Under the pieces are notes generated by a model. It saw nothing but the letters and a program-made list of their open reading frames with translations, was not told the origin of the DNA and searched no databases. The position numbers were made by a program, and so were the translations under genes. A stretch of DNA of 64,000 nt from Steromphala cineraria. Lineage: Eukaryota > Mollusca > Gastropoda > Trochida > Trochidae. The stretch spans positions 6,170,224-6,234,223 of the forward strand of contig OU744736.1 of the NCBI GenBank assembly GCA_916613615.1. Direction: 5' to 3'. This document shows, piece by piece, positions 23,485 to 34,500 of the stretch (positions within the stretch are counted from its first letter, which is position 1; the number at the start of each line of letters is the position of its first letter).

Positions 23485-23990
23485 CCGCCTGCCTGCGCTT
23501 CAGGCGGCCTCTTGTTAGCGCCGGCGCCTGGACAGCTCCTGTCGCCTGCCGCGTCAGGCGCTCTACCGCCTTCCGATAGCGCCTGTCGCCTACCGCTTCA
23601 GGCGGCCGCACGCTTGCGTCTCGCGCTTGGACAGCGCCTGTCGCCTGCGCGTCAGGCGCTCTACCGCCTTCCGATAGCGCCTGTCGCCTACCGCTTCAGG
23701 CGGCCTCTCGCTTGCGTCTCGCGCTTGGACAGCGCCTGTCGCCTGCGCGTCAGGCGCCCTACCGCCTCCCGATAGCGCTTGTCGTCTAGCGCTTCAGGCG
23801 GCCTCTCGCTTGCGCACGGCGCTTGGACAGCTCCTGTCGCCTGCGCGTCAGGCGCTCTACCGCCTTCCGATAGCGCTTGTCGCCTAGTGCTTCAGGCGGC
23901 CTCTCGCGCGTCTGCTGCTGGGATAGTGCTTGTCGCCTGCCGCGTCAAGTGCCCCCCGCCTCCCGCTAGCGCTTGTTCAGCGCCTGTCGG
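23485..23990. repeat. 98-bp tandem repeat in the DIRS leader
   Basis: The anchor CCGATAGCG recurs starting at about 23573, 23671, 23769 and 23867, exactly 98 bp apart, with partial units on both sides. Each unit is GC-rich and contains TGTCGCCT and TTCAGGCGGCC. Because 98 is not a multiple of 3, the open frames across it shift between units, so it is unlikely to be coding. It lies between the left ITR and the gag-like ORF, as a structured leader. Confidence 0.8.
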
Positions 23991-24067
23991 TGGGTAGTTC
24001 TTCCCTTTCAGCGCCTCGTCGCACTCTCTAGCATTGGACTGACGCCTACCTTCTGGTCGCCGTCTCC

Positions 24068-25825
24068 ATGGCGTTTCCCTACTCAGGGTTTTGTGGAGGG
24101 TGTGGATCAAGGAAGTCGGCGCGCTTCGATCCACACTCGCTCTGCCGCCTGTGCCGCAATCTCTGCTCCGAGTCGGACAGGTGTAGGGAATGTGAGGCTC
24201 TCTCGTCAGCGGAGCATAGAGAGTACCGTACCGCGGTGAAGAAGTCGGAGTCTCAGCAGAAGCTAAGAGTTTCGAGGCGGCCTTCCACCTCCTCTTCTGC
24301 TACCGCTCCTAACCCTTCCTCGGACAATGTCCAGGACTCCGACTTCATCATCTCGGAGGACACGGCAGAGTTTGACGTGCCAGTGTCGGGTCACTTGTCC
24401 CCTGCCAGGGACACCTTGGACCTGTCTCCTCAGACAAGCGGGGTCGAGAGGTCTCCTGAAAGGAGATCCTCCCCTGATTCAGTCGCCTCCCCGGGCCCTC
24501 GGCGGGCCGCCAAGAAGAAGAGGAGACACAAAAAGAAAAGGAGGTCGAGGGCCGACTCCCCTCCCCCCTTCGACCAGAAGAAACTGGCGGAGGACATCAT
24601 GTCTTCTGTCAAGAACCTTGTGACATCGATGTTCGAGTCAAGAGACCGTGTGCGGCCCAGGGTCGAGGACGAGGCGGTATCCAACCCGCCCTCCCCTGAG
24701 GCGCCGTCCACTCCCAAGAGGAGGAGAGTGGTGGTGGTTTCTCCCGTCACCTCCCCCTCGGATCGGGATTCTTCTCCACCTCTTGGACGGGACCCGGAGG
24801 AAAGGGTGTCCGACGTGGGGAATGTTACCCCCCCACCGCCTGCCACTCCGGTGACAGTGCTTGAGGACGCGCCAGACCTCAAAGACCGCCTGACAGCAAT
24901 CGCTGATTGGTGTCAGGTACAGGTTCAAGAGGAGGAGCCTTCTACTACTAGGACGGCCAGATTGGAGACTTTCTGTGCGGAAGAGGAGACGCCGACGCAG
25001 CGACAGCTGGCGCTTCCGGCGCACAGGCTCTTCCAGGCGGCGGGCAAGGACTTCGACTCTAACGTCGCGGCCGCGGCGCCGGGTCGTCTCTTGCCCCCCC
25101 TGGTTTTGGCAGACAAGATCCGGTCTGGACTCCCTATTCACGGCGGTGTCCTACCACTTTCCCCTCCTACCTTGGATGACGATATCCGCCGGGTGGCCTC
25201 CCCCTCTGTGTCTCACCAGGTGTCGGACGCTCATTTGTCCCACCTAGACAAGGAGGCTAGGAGCATTTTGGGGTTGGCCAACCACGTAGCTCACGCCTGT
25301 CAAGCTATGGCGGCATTCGCAAACGAGGCGGGGATGGAGAGAGGGGCCAAGGCTCTATATCGCGGTTTCGGTTCCGTGGCCGGGAATTTAGCGCAGATGA
25401 TGCTGTCGGCCTCCCGCATTTCCGCGGGGCTGACGAATCTCAGGCGCGATGGGTTCCTGGCGCGAACTACTCTTCCTGCGGAACTCCGCAACAGACTGAG
25501 GGCCGCTCCCGGGACCTCTTCCACCCTGTTTGATGGACAGATCGCTGGGGCCCTTCGCCAGCGCCAGGAAAGCCAACAGCAAGAATTAACTAACAGGCTG
25601 GCCGCTGGCGGGGGTAGACCCTCGTCCCAGGCGTCTACGCCGAAGAAGAGAGGGGGAGGTGCCCCCTCTTTCCCTACCAAGACTGGAGGAGTGTCCTTTC
25701 GCGGGAGGGGTCGGCAGGACAGAGGTCGCGACTTCAGTGCCGGCCCCTCACCAAAGCGCACTCCCAAGAAAGGGAACCTACGATACAAGGGACGCGCCTA
25801 CGGAGGTACCCCCAAGAAGCCATGA
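24068..25825 (+). CDS. DIRS gag-like ORF1 protein
   Basis: An intact 585-residue frame from ATG 24068 to TGA. The N-terminus is rich in Cys and His (FCGGCGSRK, then DPHSLCRLCRNLCS, then CREC), suggesting a zinc-binding module. The middle is Ser/Pro/Arg-rich with a very basic run near residues 145-165 (AAKKKRRHKKKRRSR), probably nucleic-acid binding or nuclear-targeting. A central globular segment (about 270-480) is followed by a Gly/Arg-rich tail (GGGAPSF, FRGRGRQDRGRD). This layout fits DIRS gag proteins. It overlaps the start of the pol frame, which begins open at or before 25659 in another frame. Unlike pol, it has no visible lesions. Confidence 0.8.
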   Translation: MAFPYSGFCGGCGSRKSARFDPHSLCRLCRNLCSESDRCRECEALSSAEHREYRTAVKKSESQQKLRVSRRPSTSSSATAPNPSSDNVQDSDFIISEDTAEFDVPVSGHLSPARDTLDLSPQTSGVERSPERRSSPDSVASPGPRRAAKKKRRHKKKRRSRADSPPPFDQKKLAEDIMSSVKNLVTSMFESRDRVRPRVEDEAVSNPPSPEAPSTPKRRRVVVVSPVTSPSDRDSSPPLGRDPEERVSDVGNVTPPPPATPVTVLEDAPDLKDRLTAIADWCQVQVQEEEPSTTRTARLETFCAEEETPTQRQLALPAHRLFQAAGKDFDSNVAAAAPGRLLPPLVLADKIRSGLPIHGGVLPLSPPTLDDDIRRVASPSVSHQVSDAHLSHLDKEARSILGLANHVAHACQAMAAFANEAGMERGAKALYRGFGSVAGNLAQMMLSASRISAGLTNLRRDGFLARTTLPAELRNRLRAAPGTSSTLFDGQIAGALRQRQESQQQELTNRLAAGGGRPSSQASTPKKRGGGAPSFPTKTGGVSFRGRGRQDRGRDFSAGPSPKRTPKKGNLRYKGRAYGGTPKKP

Positions 25826-27644
25826 CTGGGCGCCTCCGGACTTACCACCTCAGGTGGTCCCAGCTCGGGACGGGCCAGTTGGAGGCCGTCTCGGACTCTT
25901 CGCGGACAACTGGAGACAGTTGAATCTGGATCCATTCGTGTGCAAGATCTTGGAGCGGGGGTTTCGTATCCCCGTGCTACACCGCCCCCCGTTGACCTGT
26001 TCTCCTACAGAGCGCCCGCTAGAGCCCGATCGGCTCGCGCTGACTCTGGAGCAGCTGGAGACGCTCATCTCCAAGCGGGCGGTGGAGGAGCTCCCGCTCC
26101 AAGACCTTTCCCCAGGCTTCTACTCTCCGGTCTTCATCCGGCCGAAGCGAGACCCGAAAAAGTGGCGGCTGATCCACGACATGAAGGAGTTCAACCAATC
26201 CTTCCTAGATCCGCCGCCATATTTTCGTCTCTTGACAGTGCCGTCAGTGATGCGATTACTGGAGCCCTCGGACTCGATGATATCCCTCGACCTGCAGGAC
26301 GCGTATCTGCACATCCCCATTATCATGGGGATCGCAGGTACCTCCGTTTCGTCCTGGCGGGCCGCCACTTCCAGTGGAACGTCCTTCCGTTCGGGATATC
26401 GTCGGCTCCGTGGCTCTTCACCCGCGTGACCCAGCCCATCGTCCAATACCTACACACAGTGGACGTGCAGTTTGCGATGTACTTGGACGACGGGTTCGGA
26501 CACAACAGATCCCCATCTGGACACCGCTATCTACAAGGCCTTCGTTACCACGGAACGGATGGAACGTTACCGAGATCTCCTGGAGTTAGCGCTTCGGGGG
26601 CCTCTGTCACTGCGCAAGTGGCAAAGGCTGCTAGGGTTCTTGAGTTCGACTCAACTCTTCACTCGAAGGGGGAGGTTGCAACTCAGGCCCCTGCAGATCT
26701 TCGTAAACGTGCATGTCAGGGAGGAGACGTGTCATCACGTCTTCTCCATACCTCCGGAACTCAGACGTCACCTCTCCTGGTGGCAGCAGGAGTCCAACGT
26801 GTTGGTGGGGGTTCCCCTCAGGGAACCGCCAGCAACGTGTCACCTATTTGTGGACGCCTCCACCCAAGGGTGGGGAGCCCATCTCGATGTGGAACAGACG
26901 GCGGGGGTGTGGTCGGCAGCTCAGGTGAGCCGCCACATCAACGTCTTAGAGCTGGACGCCATTCGTCTGGCAATCGACCATTGGTCAGGTCGGCTGCAGG
27001 GGCAGGTCCTGTGTGTTCACAAGGACAGCTCAGCGGCGGCCTGGGCCATCAACAAACAAGGCTCGACCAAAGCAGACTCGCTTCTGCAACTGGTGATGGA
27101 GCTGTTTCGCCTAGTGGACAGTCTCGGACTCTCTCTCCGCGCAGTGCACATTCCGGGAGCCAAGAACGTCCTTGCGGACGCCTTGTCTCGCCCGGACAAA
27201 CCTCCTTCTACGGAGTGGATGTTGCACCCGAGAGTGTTCGAGAGTCTGTGCCTGAGGTTCGGCAAGCCTCACATAGACCTCTTCGCGACGCGGCTCAACC
27301 ACCAGTTGCCGACGTACGTGTCTCCTGTACCAGACCCTACCGCGTGGGCTCTCGATGCGCTTTCGTTAGGATGGGAGGGGATGGTTGCCTACGCCTATCC
27401 CCATCCCGCCATCCTGAACCTCGTGGTGGCGAAGATACAGGAGACTCGGGTTCTTCAACTTTTGTTGATAGCACCGTTGTGGCCAGCCAGGGCCTGGTAC
27501 GTTCCCCTCCGAAGGATGTGCCGCCAAGACCCGATTCCTCTCCCCCTGAGGTGGGATCTTCTGTCGAGCAGACCGAGCGGGCGGGTTCACGAGAATCCCC
27601 AGGCGTTGATGCTTCACGCTTGGTTTGTCTCCAGAGGGGTCTGA
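25659..27644 (+). pseudogene. DIRS reverse transcriptase, RNase H and methyltransferase-like
   Basis: The frame opens inside ORF1 and carries GRLGLFADNWRQL, FYSPVFIRPKRDPKKWRLI and SLDLQDAYLHIPI. Near 26320 two extra bases shift the frame, and the RT continues in another frame with YLRFVLAGRHFQWNVLPFG and the catalytic MYLDDGF at about 26480. After about 26500 the sequence returns to the first frame, but the segment normally between YLDD and SLRKWQRLLGFLSSTQLF appears shortened. RNase H follows (LFVDASTQGWGAHL, LELDAIRLAI, HIPGAKNVLADALSR). Then comes IDLFATRLNHQLPTYVSPVP with DPTAWALDALSLGWEG, the segment described as Dam-methyltransferase-like in DIRS elements. The RT is inactive in this copy. 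Confidence 0.8.
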
Positions 27645-28714
27645 CCGGGGCGGGTTTTTCCAAATCCGTCGCCGAGGCGGTGGCGACTTCTCAAAGGCCT
27701 TCCACTAGGAATCTCTATGATGCTCAGTGGGGGGCCTTTGCGACCTTCTGTGACAAGGAGGGGTACGATGTCCAGGCAGTAACGGTCCCTCAGGTTGCTG
27801 AGTACCTGGTCTATCTACGGGAGACAAGGAAGTTGAAAGCCTCGTCCATCAACACCAATCTGGCGGCAATAATGTCCGTTCTCAGGAAACGGGACCCCCA
27901 GTTGGACATCTCGGTCCTCAAAGAGCTAGTGAGGACTTACCGGAATGTGGACGGGCGGAGGAAACTCAGGCCCCCAGAGTGGGACTTAGCGGTGGTCCTC
28001 AACCATCTTAAGTCGGACCACTACGAACCGTTGACGGAGACGACCATCCTCCGCCTCACAATCAAAACAGCTTTTTTAGTTGCAATGGGGTCGGCAGCCA
28101 GGATTTCAGAGCTTCATGCTCTCCAGGCGGACCTCTTGCGTTTTGATGTGAGGGATGGGGGATCGGCCACTCTGGGGCTGGCGCCTGAGTTCGTCTGTAA
28201 GAATCAAGCCGCGGACGAGAGGGGTAGAACCTTCTCGCTACCGTCCATTTCCGGGGGTGTGGATCCGACGGACGAGGAGAACCGCCTCCTCTGTCCAGTA
28301 CGTGCGTTACGGATCTACACGGAGAAAACCCGGACACTGCGTCAAGGGAGGAGGAGACTCTTCATCCCGCATTCCCAGACCAGTGTCCGGGAAATTGACA
28401 AAAGACAACTGAGTGTCTACCTCCGCTCTGCGGTGTTAGACGCTTATAAGGCCGCGGATCTGGATCCCCCAGCGAGGTCCAATCCGCACGAGATCAGGGC
28501 CATCTCAGCGACGATGGCTCTTCACAGCAATTTGGCGGTGGCGGACATCATGGCTGGCTGCTTCTGGAAGTCAGGCCTGGTGTTCGCCAACCATTACCTC
28601 CGGGATATCTCCAACGAGGATTTGGAGGGAATCAACCGCCTGGGCGCACAGGTGTACGCCCAGCAGCGAGTTCCTTCGGCTCCTCAGCGTAGGAGTCACC
28701 CTTCAACTCGTTAA
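27620..28714 (+). CDS. DIRS tyrosine recombinase
   Basis: A different frame from the RNase H region takes over at about 27620 without a gap in family similarity. It reads RGLTGAGFSKSVAEAVATS, then STRNLYDAQWGAFATFC (core-binding domain), and ends with SHPSTR and TAA at 28714. Catalytic residues of the Arg-His-Arg-Tyr set are present: Arg in AARISELHAL, His and Arg in NPHEIRAIS, and the presumed Tyr nucleophile in FANHYLRD. The family integrates circular cDNA without integrase-type duplications. The one-base frame change from RNase H could be natural ORF overlap, common in DIRS, or a mutation. The true start codon is not determined; the frame is open well upstream. Confidence 0.85.
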   Translation: MVCLQRGLTGAGFSKSVAEAVATSQRPSTRNLYDAQWGAFATFCDKEGYDVQAVTVPQVAEYLVYLRETRKLKASSINTNLAAIMSVLRKRDPQLDISVLKELVRTYRNVDGRRKLRPPEWDLAVVLNHLKSDHYEPLTETTILRLTIKTAFLVAMGSAARISELHALQADLLRFDVRDGGSATLGLAPEFVCKNQAADERGRTFSLPSISGGVDPTDEENRLLCPVRALRIYTEKTRTLRQGRRRLFIPHSQTSVREIDKRQLSVYLRSAVLDAYKAADLDPPARSNPHEIRAISATMALHSNLAVADIMAGCFWKSGLVFANHYLRDISNEDLEGINRLGAQVYAQQRVPSAPQRRSHPSTR

Positions 28715-28960
28715 TCTTTTTATTTTTCGTAATAAACCCGAGGTTGATCTTATTTGTGTGTCTGTTGTCTTTGTTATTCTAGCTAGCGACCTTAGTTACG
28801 GACCCCCTCGCGTAGCGAGGATGGGTCAGGTTTGACCGCACCGGTTGATAGGGGTCTCCCCTAGGGGATCTTCTGATTGTCGACTCTTGGGTCACTAGCT
28901 CTCTGGTGTAAGATAGAGTTTATCGCTTTAACCTCTCGCACCCACCTCCGTCTGTGGGAT

Positions 28961-29057
28961 TCGGGCATATTGTTAACTATCGAGGAGAGTATATTAAATA
29001 ATAGTATGTTTTTGTTTAAACATCATTATTTATACTCACCGTCGATAGTTAACAATC
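28961..29057. repeat. DIRS internal complementary region
   Basis: The first half is the reverse complement of the left outer end (22995-23036) and the second half that of the right outer end (about 29235-29297). They meet at AAATAATAGTATG. This is the circle-junction template expected in DIRS replication. Confidence 0.85.
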
Positions 29058-29299
29058 GTTAGCTCCCACCCGGCCTCCCCTCTGTACGATCGGCGTTCTC
29101 TGCCCGTCAGAAGAAGCAATGATGACGTAGGGTTAGCCACCTGGTGGTGAGTATGCAGTACAGATGAAGGTAGCGATAACTCTGTCTTTACTCTGTGTAA
29201 GGTTTGTCGGAATTAGACAGATTAGGATAATCGGGCATATTGTTAACTATCGACGGTGAGTATAAATAATGATGTTTAAACAAAAACATACTATTATTA

Positions 29300-30440
29300 C
29301 TTACCTGCTTACCTGATCCATGTTTACCAAGTTTTCTCTGACATAGAATTCCAGCAAACAGTCAAACACACATGTAACAACAAATCAGCAATGACTTACC
29401 ATAGTTGTCAGAACAAACAAATTTTAAGAATATGTCCATGAGATTTGTAATTATTATAAGCAGAAATTGTTGAACTTAAATTCATGCACATTTATCTGTA
29501 CAAACAAATGTGACACTAGTATGTTCTGCAAAATCTATGTAGTTAAGATATGACAATATTTATTTCAACTACATCCTGTCAACATGTTGATCTGCAAAAA
29601 AAGACAATAGATTGCGTTTGAATAGAAAAAAGGATATACATGTACATGCAGTGTACTTTGAAGACAATGAAGTAAAGGTAAGAATTCTTTATGAATTTCT
29701 TTTTAGAACATTTTCCTTGTTTAAAGTTTTTTTATTCAAATTAATCAATTTGTATACAATTCAAATCAAGTTTGCATCACTTTCAAATAGAATGACATTT
29801 TGTGATTAAACCTTCAGGTGATAAATAGTAATTTAATCTATTGTAATATAAAGTTTCATAACAATAATGTTAACTGCAATATCATTTGCCTTTTTCCTTT
29901 TGTCATTATTCTATGGTTTATTTCATTAACTTGATAATTCAAACAAACTAACATGAATGTTCTTTTAAAATATGATAGATGAGGATTTTGCCAATGAAAG
30001 AATAATGTTTTATAATAATACAATATAAAAAAATCAAAATGTTAAAAAAATGTGGAGAAATAAATTTACAAATAAAAACTTTTTTTTACCTATGACACAT
30101 CTTTTTCAATAAATTCAAACAAACTTACGTGAACTGTTTTTTAAATATGGTAACTGAGGATTTTGCCAATTAAATAATTTATTTTAAACAATAGAAAAAT
30201 ATAAATTCAGAAATATTTTTTTTTAAAAAAAGGCCTTCAAATGTGTCATGCTTAATTAATTTTAAATAATGCTATTCTTGATAAGGAAAATATTACAGTA
30301 AAAAAAACTACCACATACTTCATTAAATGTAATAAATGATGTGTTTCAAATGCCTTATGTAGATTAAAATAATCTCTGCACGAGAGTTCTATTTCAAATC
30401 ATTCGATTTCCATCAAATTCTAGATGTCAACTTCATGCAC
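29300..30440. other. right arm of the Mutator-like element, non-coding
   Basis: AT-rich. A degenerate direct repeat with TTCAAACAAACT and GAGGATTTTGCCAAT occurs at about 29938-30010 and 30114-30185. No transposase reading frame is present. Confidence 0.5.
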
Positions 30441-31556
30441 AGTCTGTTTCTCCACTGTCTACAATAGTTAGGTTGAAAGCGTGTATGTCCTCCGTTTCAT
30501 TCCCGATCCGAGTTTTCAAAATCAGTCATTGACACTTGACCTCGTGACGTAACAGCTCAAGATGGCTGACAGAAACTAGCTGAAAAGTGGGGGTAGCGAT
30601 GAATTCAATGTAACTGAATAATAAAGAAAATTTTCAAAGGTGAGACAATAAAATGAAGTTAGAGTATAAGGTTCGATCTTTCGATCCGTGTGTCGATTTA
30701 TATTGGATGTTTCATTTTCACTGACTTAGCAAGTAAAAAATGTTCCCGAGCAAATTCGTCGGGAACTTGCTACAGTAAAAATAGGCTTCGGATCCTAGAC
30801 GTCGACGCTGGACTAGCACATATGATGATATTGAATGCAGTTATAAACTATATACACGTGTGATCAGAACAAATCTCTGTTTTTCATTCAAAATTGGCCG
30901 ATACATACTTGTAAAAATGCCGTAAACAAGCCGTGATCAGCACAGCAAACCCATGCTTATTTGTTGTGTTAGATTAATTGGCAAATCAGAGTCATTCTCT
31001 GGCCACTTCCGTCTTGCAACAAATCGCAGAATAGGGGTCCCGCTCATTTTTGGGCAAATAAGACCGATTAAGGTGATTTTTACAATAAATTATTACTGGA
31101 TACGGTTAGTAGACATGTAAACCTTGGCAGACAAAATTGGAATCATGAATGACATTGTATTTTAAAGCGAGTTCAGCGTATTTTAGCGAATCCAATTTAT
31201 TTTCTGACTGACCTTTTCATATTCTGTATATATACACCTATCTGCTACGGATGCCTGTGGGCTCGGTGTGCGTTCGTTTATGGTGATGCATATCTAACTA
31301 TCAAAAATGTCACCTACCCGCTTTTCATCAACAAAATTGCAATAATGTATAGTCTGAAACTCTGCACTTAAGAGGTGTTTACATCACACAATTGCCCGTT
31401 TAACAGAATTTTCATGAAACGTTTACAATTTTGAGATTTGATATGCAATAACACCAGCAATCAACTGTTTCTCTGACATAGGCTCTGCTAATAATTTCAA
31501 AGATATTCATGACAGATTGTCCAACTTTTTATTTTCTACTAGTGATTGGCAGTATA

Positions 31557-34500
31557 ATGGCAACAAGATGGGGTATCATGTCAGCTGGGAAGATCTGTAA
31601 TGATTTCACCGCTGCTTTGGTAACACAAGATCAGGAAAAACATCAGGTAGATAATGCAAAACATGAATTGCTATAATATCATATGATTAGAAAACATCAA
31701 TTTATTATTAGCATAGTAATAATGCACTAAGGTCAAAGATTTTGAACATAGTTATCAAAACAGTGTTTAGGTTTACTGATGCTTATATAGAGGTTAGTTT
31801 GGTTACAGCTTGCTACCGTTCGGACAGTGCGAGATTCGGAATATCGGTGGACGGATTATCGAGGTCTGATTGTAACTCATAACCTTTCCAGGCTTTCGCT
31901 GTAGCAGCACGATCTCTTGACCGGGCTCAGACATTTGCAGAAAGGTTTGGTATAAAGAATGCATATGGCAGTTATCAGGAGCTCGTGGACAATGCCGATG
32001 TTGGTACGTTATTGGGCTTAATTCATTTCTTGCTTAGAGATTTGGATACATAATTAAGAGATGTATATAAAAAGTAAGCCATTACTCATCATAACTAGCA
32101 TCCTGAATGATGATGATGATGTTGAAACGTTTTGGTTATGCAAATGCATACATGTATATTGAAAGTTGACATGCTCCTGCAATAAGATTTTCTCACATTT
32201 GATTCTATTAAAACACAGTAAGCCAAATTTCTTCGGTGTTTTGAAAAATAAAATTCGTTATCACATATATACAGATATGGTATACATCGGTTCTGGCTAT
32301 ATCTATTTTATGAACTTGTAAATTATTCCTGAGATCAAGCACGTTGTCTACGTATATACCCTCGTGTTATCTATTTCCGTGGTAATAAGCAATAAATCTC
32401 AGTAAACTTGAGCACTTACAACGACATACATTATGAACATTGTAATTGATAAGAGACATATTTCCCTAACATTTGATGTTAATTTAACAATTATTTTATT
32501 CTTTTGTTGAGTTTTATTGACACTTTCCAAACAGGTGCCAATTTTTGTAAAATTTTTGGGTGTCACCTGTTTTCATGGTATTTTTTTTAGGATGAATTAT
32601 GATAATACAACACAAGCCACAATGAAAACGTTTATTGTGTTTGAAACATAGGTCGATGGTGTGGAATAGCATTTAAATTACAGATGTCAAATGTTTAGAT
32701 AATTTCCACACCAATTCAATTAATTTTATGTCACAAATGCAAAAATGTTGAAAATTTGGTACATGAAATAAATCATATGGCAACAATGTATTAATTTGGT
32801 AGTAAAACATATTTTAGAAGCCAAATGACTTGCAAGTCATGAACCTAAAGATCCTGTTTGACGAATCCGAGAGAAAAGTAGGGGTTAAGCAATACATCAC
32901 TTTCTTTGCCCTGAAAAATTCTGCAAAATAGCCAAAAATATATAAGAAATACCCTTTCTGTAAGTTCAAATACTTTTAAATAGAACAGAAATTACCCTCT
33001 TAAACTATTTGATTTAGGATTTGGGTTACATTACATTTCAAAGGGATTTTTTTTTTAAAGTCACCCAGGAAAGTTGTCCAAAAAAAGTAGTTTGTGAAAA
33101 GCTTAAGATATCGTTTAGTTTTCTTCACTCAACTGAGGAGTGAAACAGATCCGTTAAATGTTGATATTTTTATGCTCAGATCAATGCAGATCAACTGATC
33201 TAAAAAATAAGCCCTAACTTGATAGGAACAAAAGTTGAGTTAGTGAGATATGGCACAATTTTTAAATACCACGAAAATAGGTGACCCACGAAAATAGGTT
33301 ACTTGAGGGTATACAGGTAATACTAGAAACATACACTACACTTGTTTAATGAAAATTGTGTTATGACAACCCGTGTAAACATCTCTTCATTGAAATTTGT
33401 TGTTTGAATTATCCAGATATCGTGTACATCGGGTCTGCGACCACCCAGCACTACAAGCACATCAAGCTGTGTCTAGAGGCTGGGAAGCACGTGCTATGCG
33501 AGAAGCCCATCACCATCAGTCTGGCGGCGGCTGAGGAGGTGTACGCTCTGGCCAGGGAGAAGAAACTCTTCCTCATGGAGGTCACGTATGTTTTATGAAC
33601 CATTCTTGTCTATATGCTACAAATCAAATTGTTTATGTTACAAATTTTTCTAATCACATATGTTATGTCACTGTAATCATATATAGAGGATATTATGTGA
33701 GTGTCCATATCGATCTACTATGTTTACGACACGAGTGGCTAAATATTAGTACTTCCCGAGCGAGAGCGAGGGATATACTGATATTTAGGCAATCGTGTCG
33801 TAAACATAGTATGTCATGGGCACGGATATTATATTCTGTTTATTACCGTAGTCCCAAAATTAAAGAAAATACACAAAACCTACTTCTCAGTATAGGCAGA
33901 CCAGCCGCCGCAGGGCTGTAAAGAATGAGACATCATAGCTGAGCCGTGACGTCAGAGCATTGTTTATAACGTGACGTCTCAATGAAAAAGTGATATGAAA
34001 CATATGAACCTCGATATGACTGCCCTCGTAGGTAATACATTTATAAAGCATTCTTACGAAAATTATAAACAATTCTTACCATTTAGTTCTTAATCAATTG
34101 AAATCATGAATTCTTTAACTCATCTTATCATATATTTATACCATTCTAATCATATTTACCATTCTCATATTTTATGTTATACCTTTCTAATTAGATTTTG
34201 GATGTCATTCTTATCAAATAGTTAAAACTCATATTATCGTGTTTTTATACCATTCTAATTATATATTTTGAGTCAAATCATGCATGACCATATCCTATGT
34301 ACTTGTATGAACATACATTGCATAATAATATATAATTATTTGTTCTGCAGAATTGTTGATCTGTCATAAAACCACATGTTTCCTTTTTTATAATATACTA
34401 CTTTAATAATACATTTCTTAAATCATTCTTATCATACTTTTCATCAACAGTTTCTACCATATAATTCATGACAAAACTAGCCATATGTAGTTAGCATTGT

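Larger units (their letters stand above)
22995..29299 (+). mobile_element. DIRS-type tyrosine-recombinase retrotransposon
   Basis: About 135 bp near the left end (23017-23153) is repeated in inverse near the right end (29116-29250). The outermost 22 and 49 bp differ from each other. An internal complementary region (28961-29057) contains, fused together, the reverse complements of both outer ends; this is the hallmark of DIRS elements that replicate through a circle. The order is left ITR, a 98-bp tandem-repeat leader, a gag-like ORF, RT/RNase H/methyltransferase-like, tyrosine recombinase, ICR, right ITR. The interior is strikingly GC-rich compared with the AT-rich host. Frame breaks in the RT make this copy defective. 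Confidence 0.9.
22134..31259. mobile_element. Mutator-like long-TIR element, 9-bp TSD, split by DIRS
   Basis: The outer ends are CACAGGCATCCGTAGCAGAT and its reverse complement. Immediately outside both lies GGCTCGGTG (22125-22133 and 31260-31268), a perfect 9-bp target duplication, typical of MULE/Mutator elements. The left TIR runs about 350 bp (22134-22500). The right TIR aligns over the same length, but about 450 bp (about 30550-31005) is present only on the right. A 6.3-kb DIRS retrotransposon (22995-29299) is inserted within it; without it the element is about 2.8 kb. No MULE transposase is seen, so it is probably non-autonomous. It ends about 300 bp before the start codon of DHDH gene 2, so it lies in that gene's presumed promoter. 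Confidence 0.8.

Noticed and set aside
23512..23997. Open frames across the 98-bp repeat of the DIRS leader
   Set aside because: The repeat length is not divisible by three and the frames lack ORF1-like features; GC richness alone keeps them open.
24430..25788. Several antisense frames within the DIRS gag region
   Set aside because: High GC content leaves non-coding frames open; the sense frame has the Cys/His and basic regions expected of gag.
25940..28714. Single 924-residue ORF over the whole DIRS pol
   Set aside because: Only the short RT middle (about 26325-26500) and the recombinase end match known domains in this frame; the rest is a shadow of the RNase H frame.
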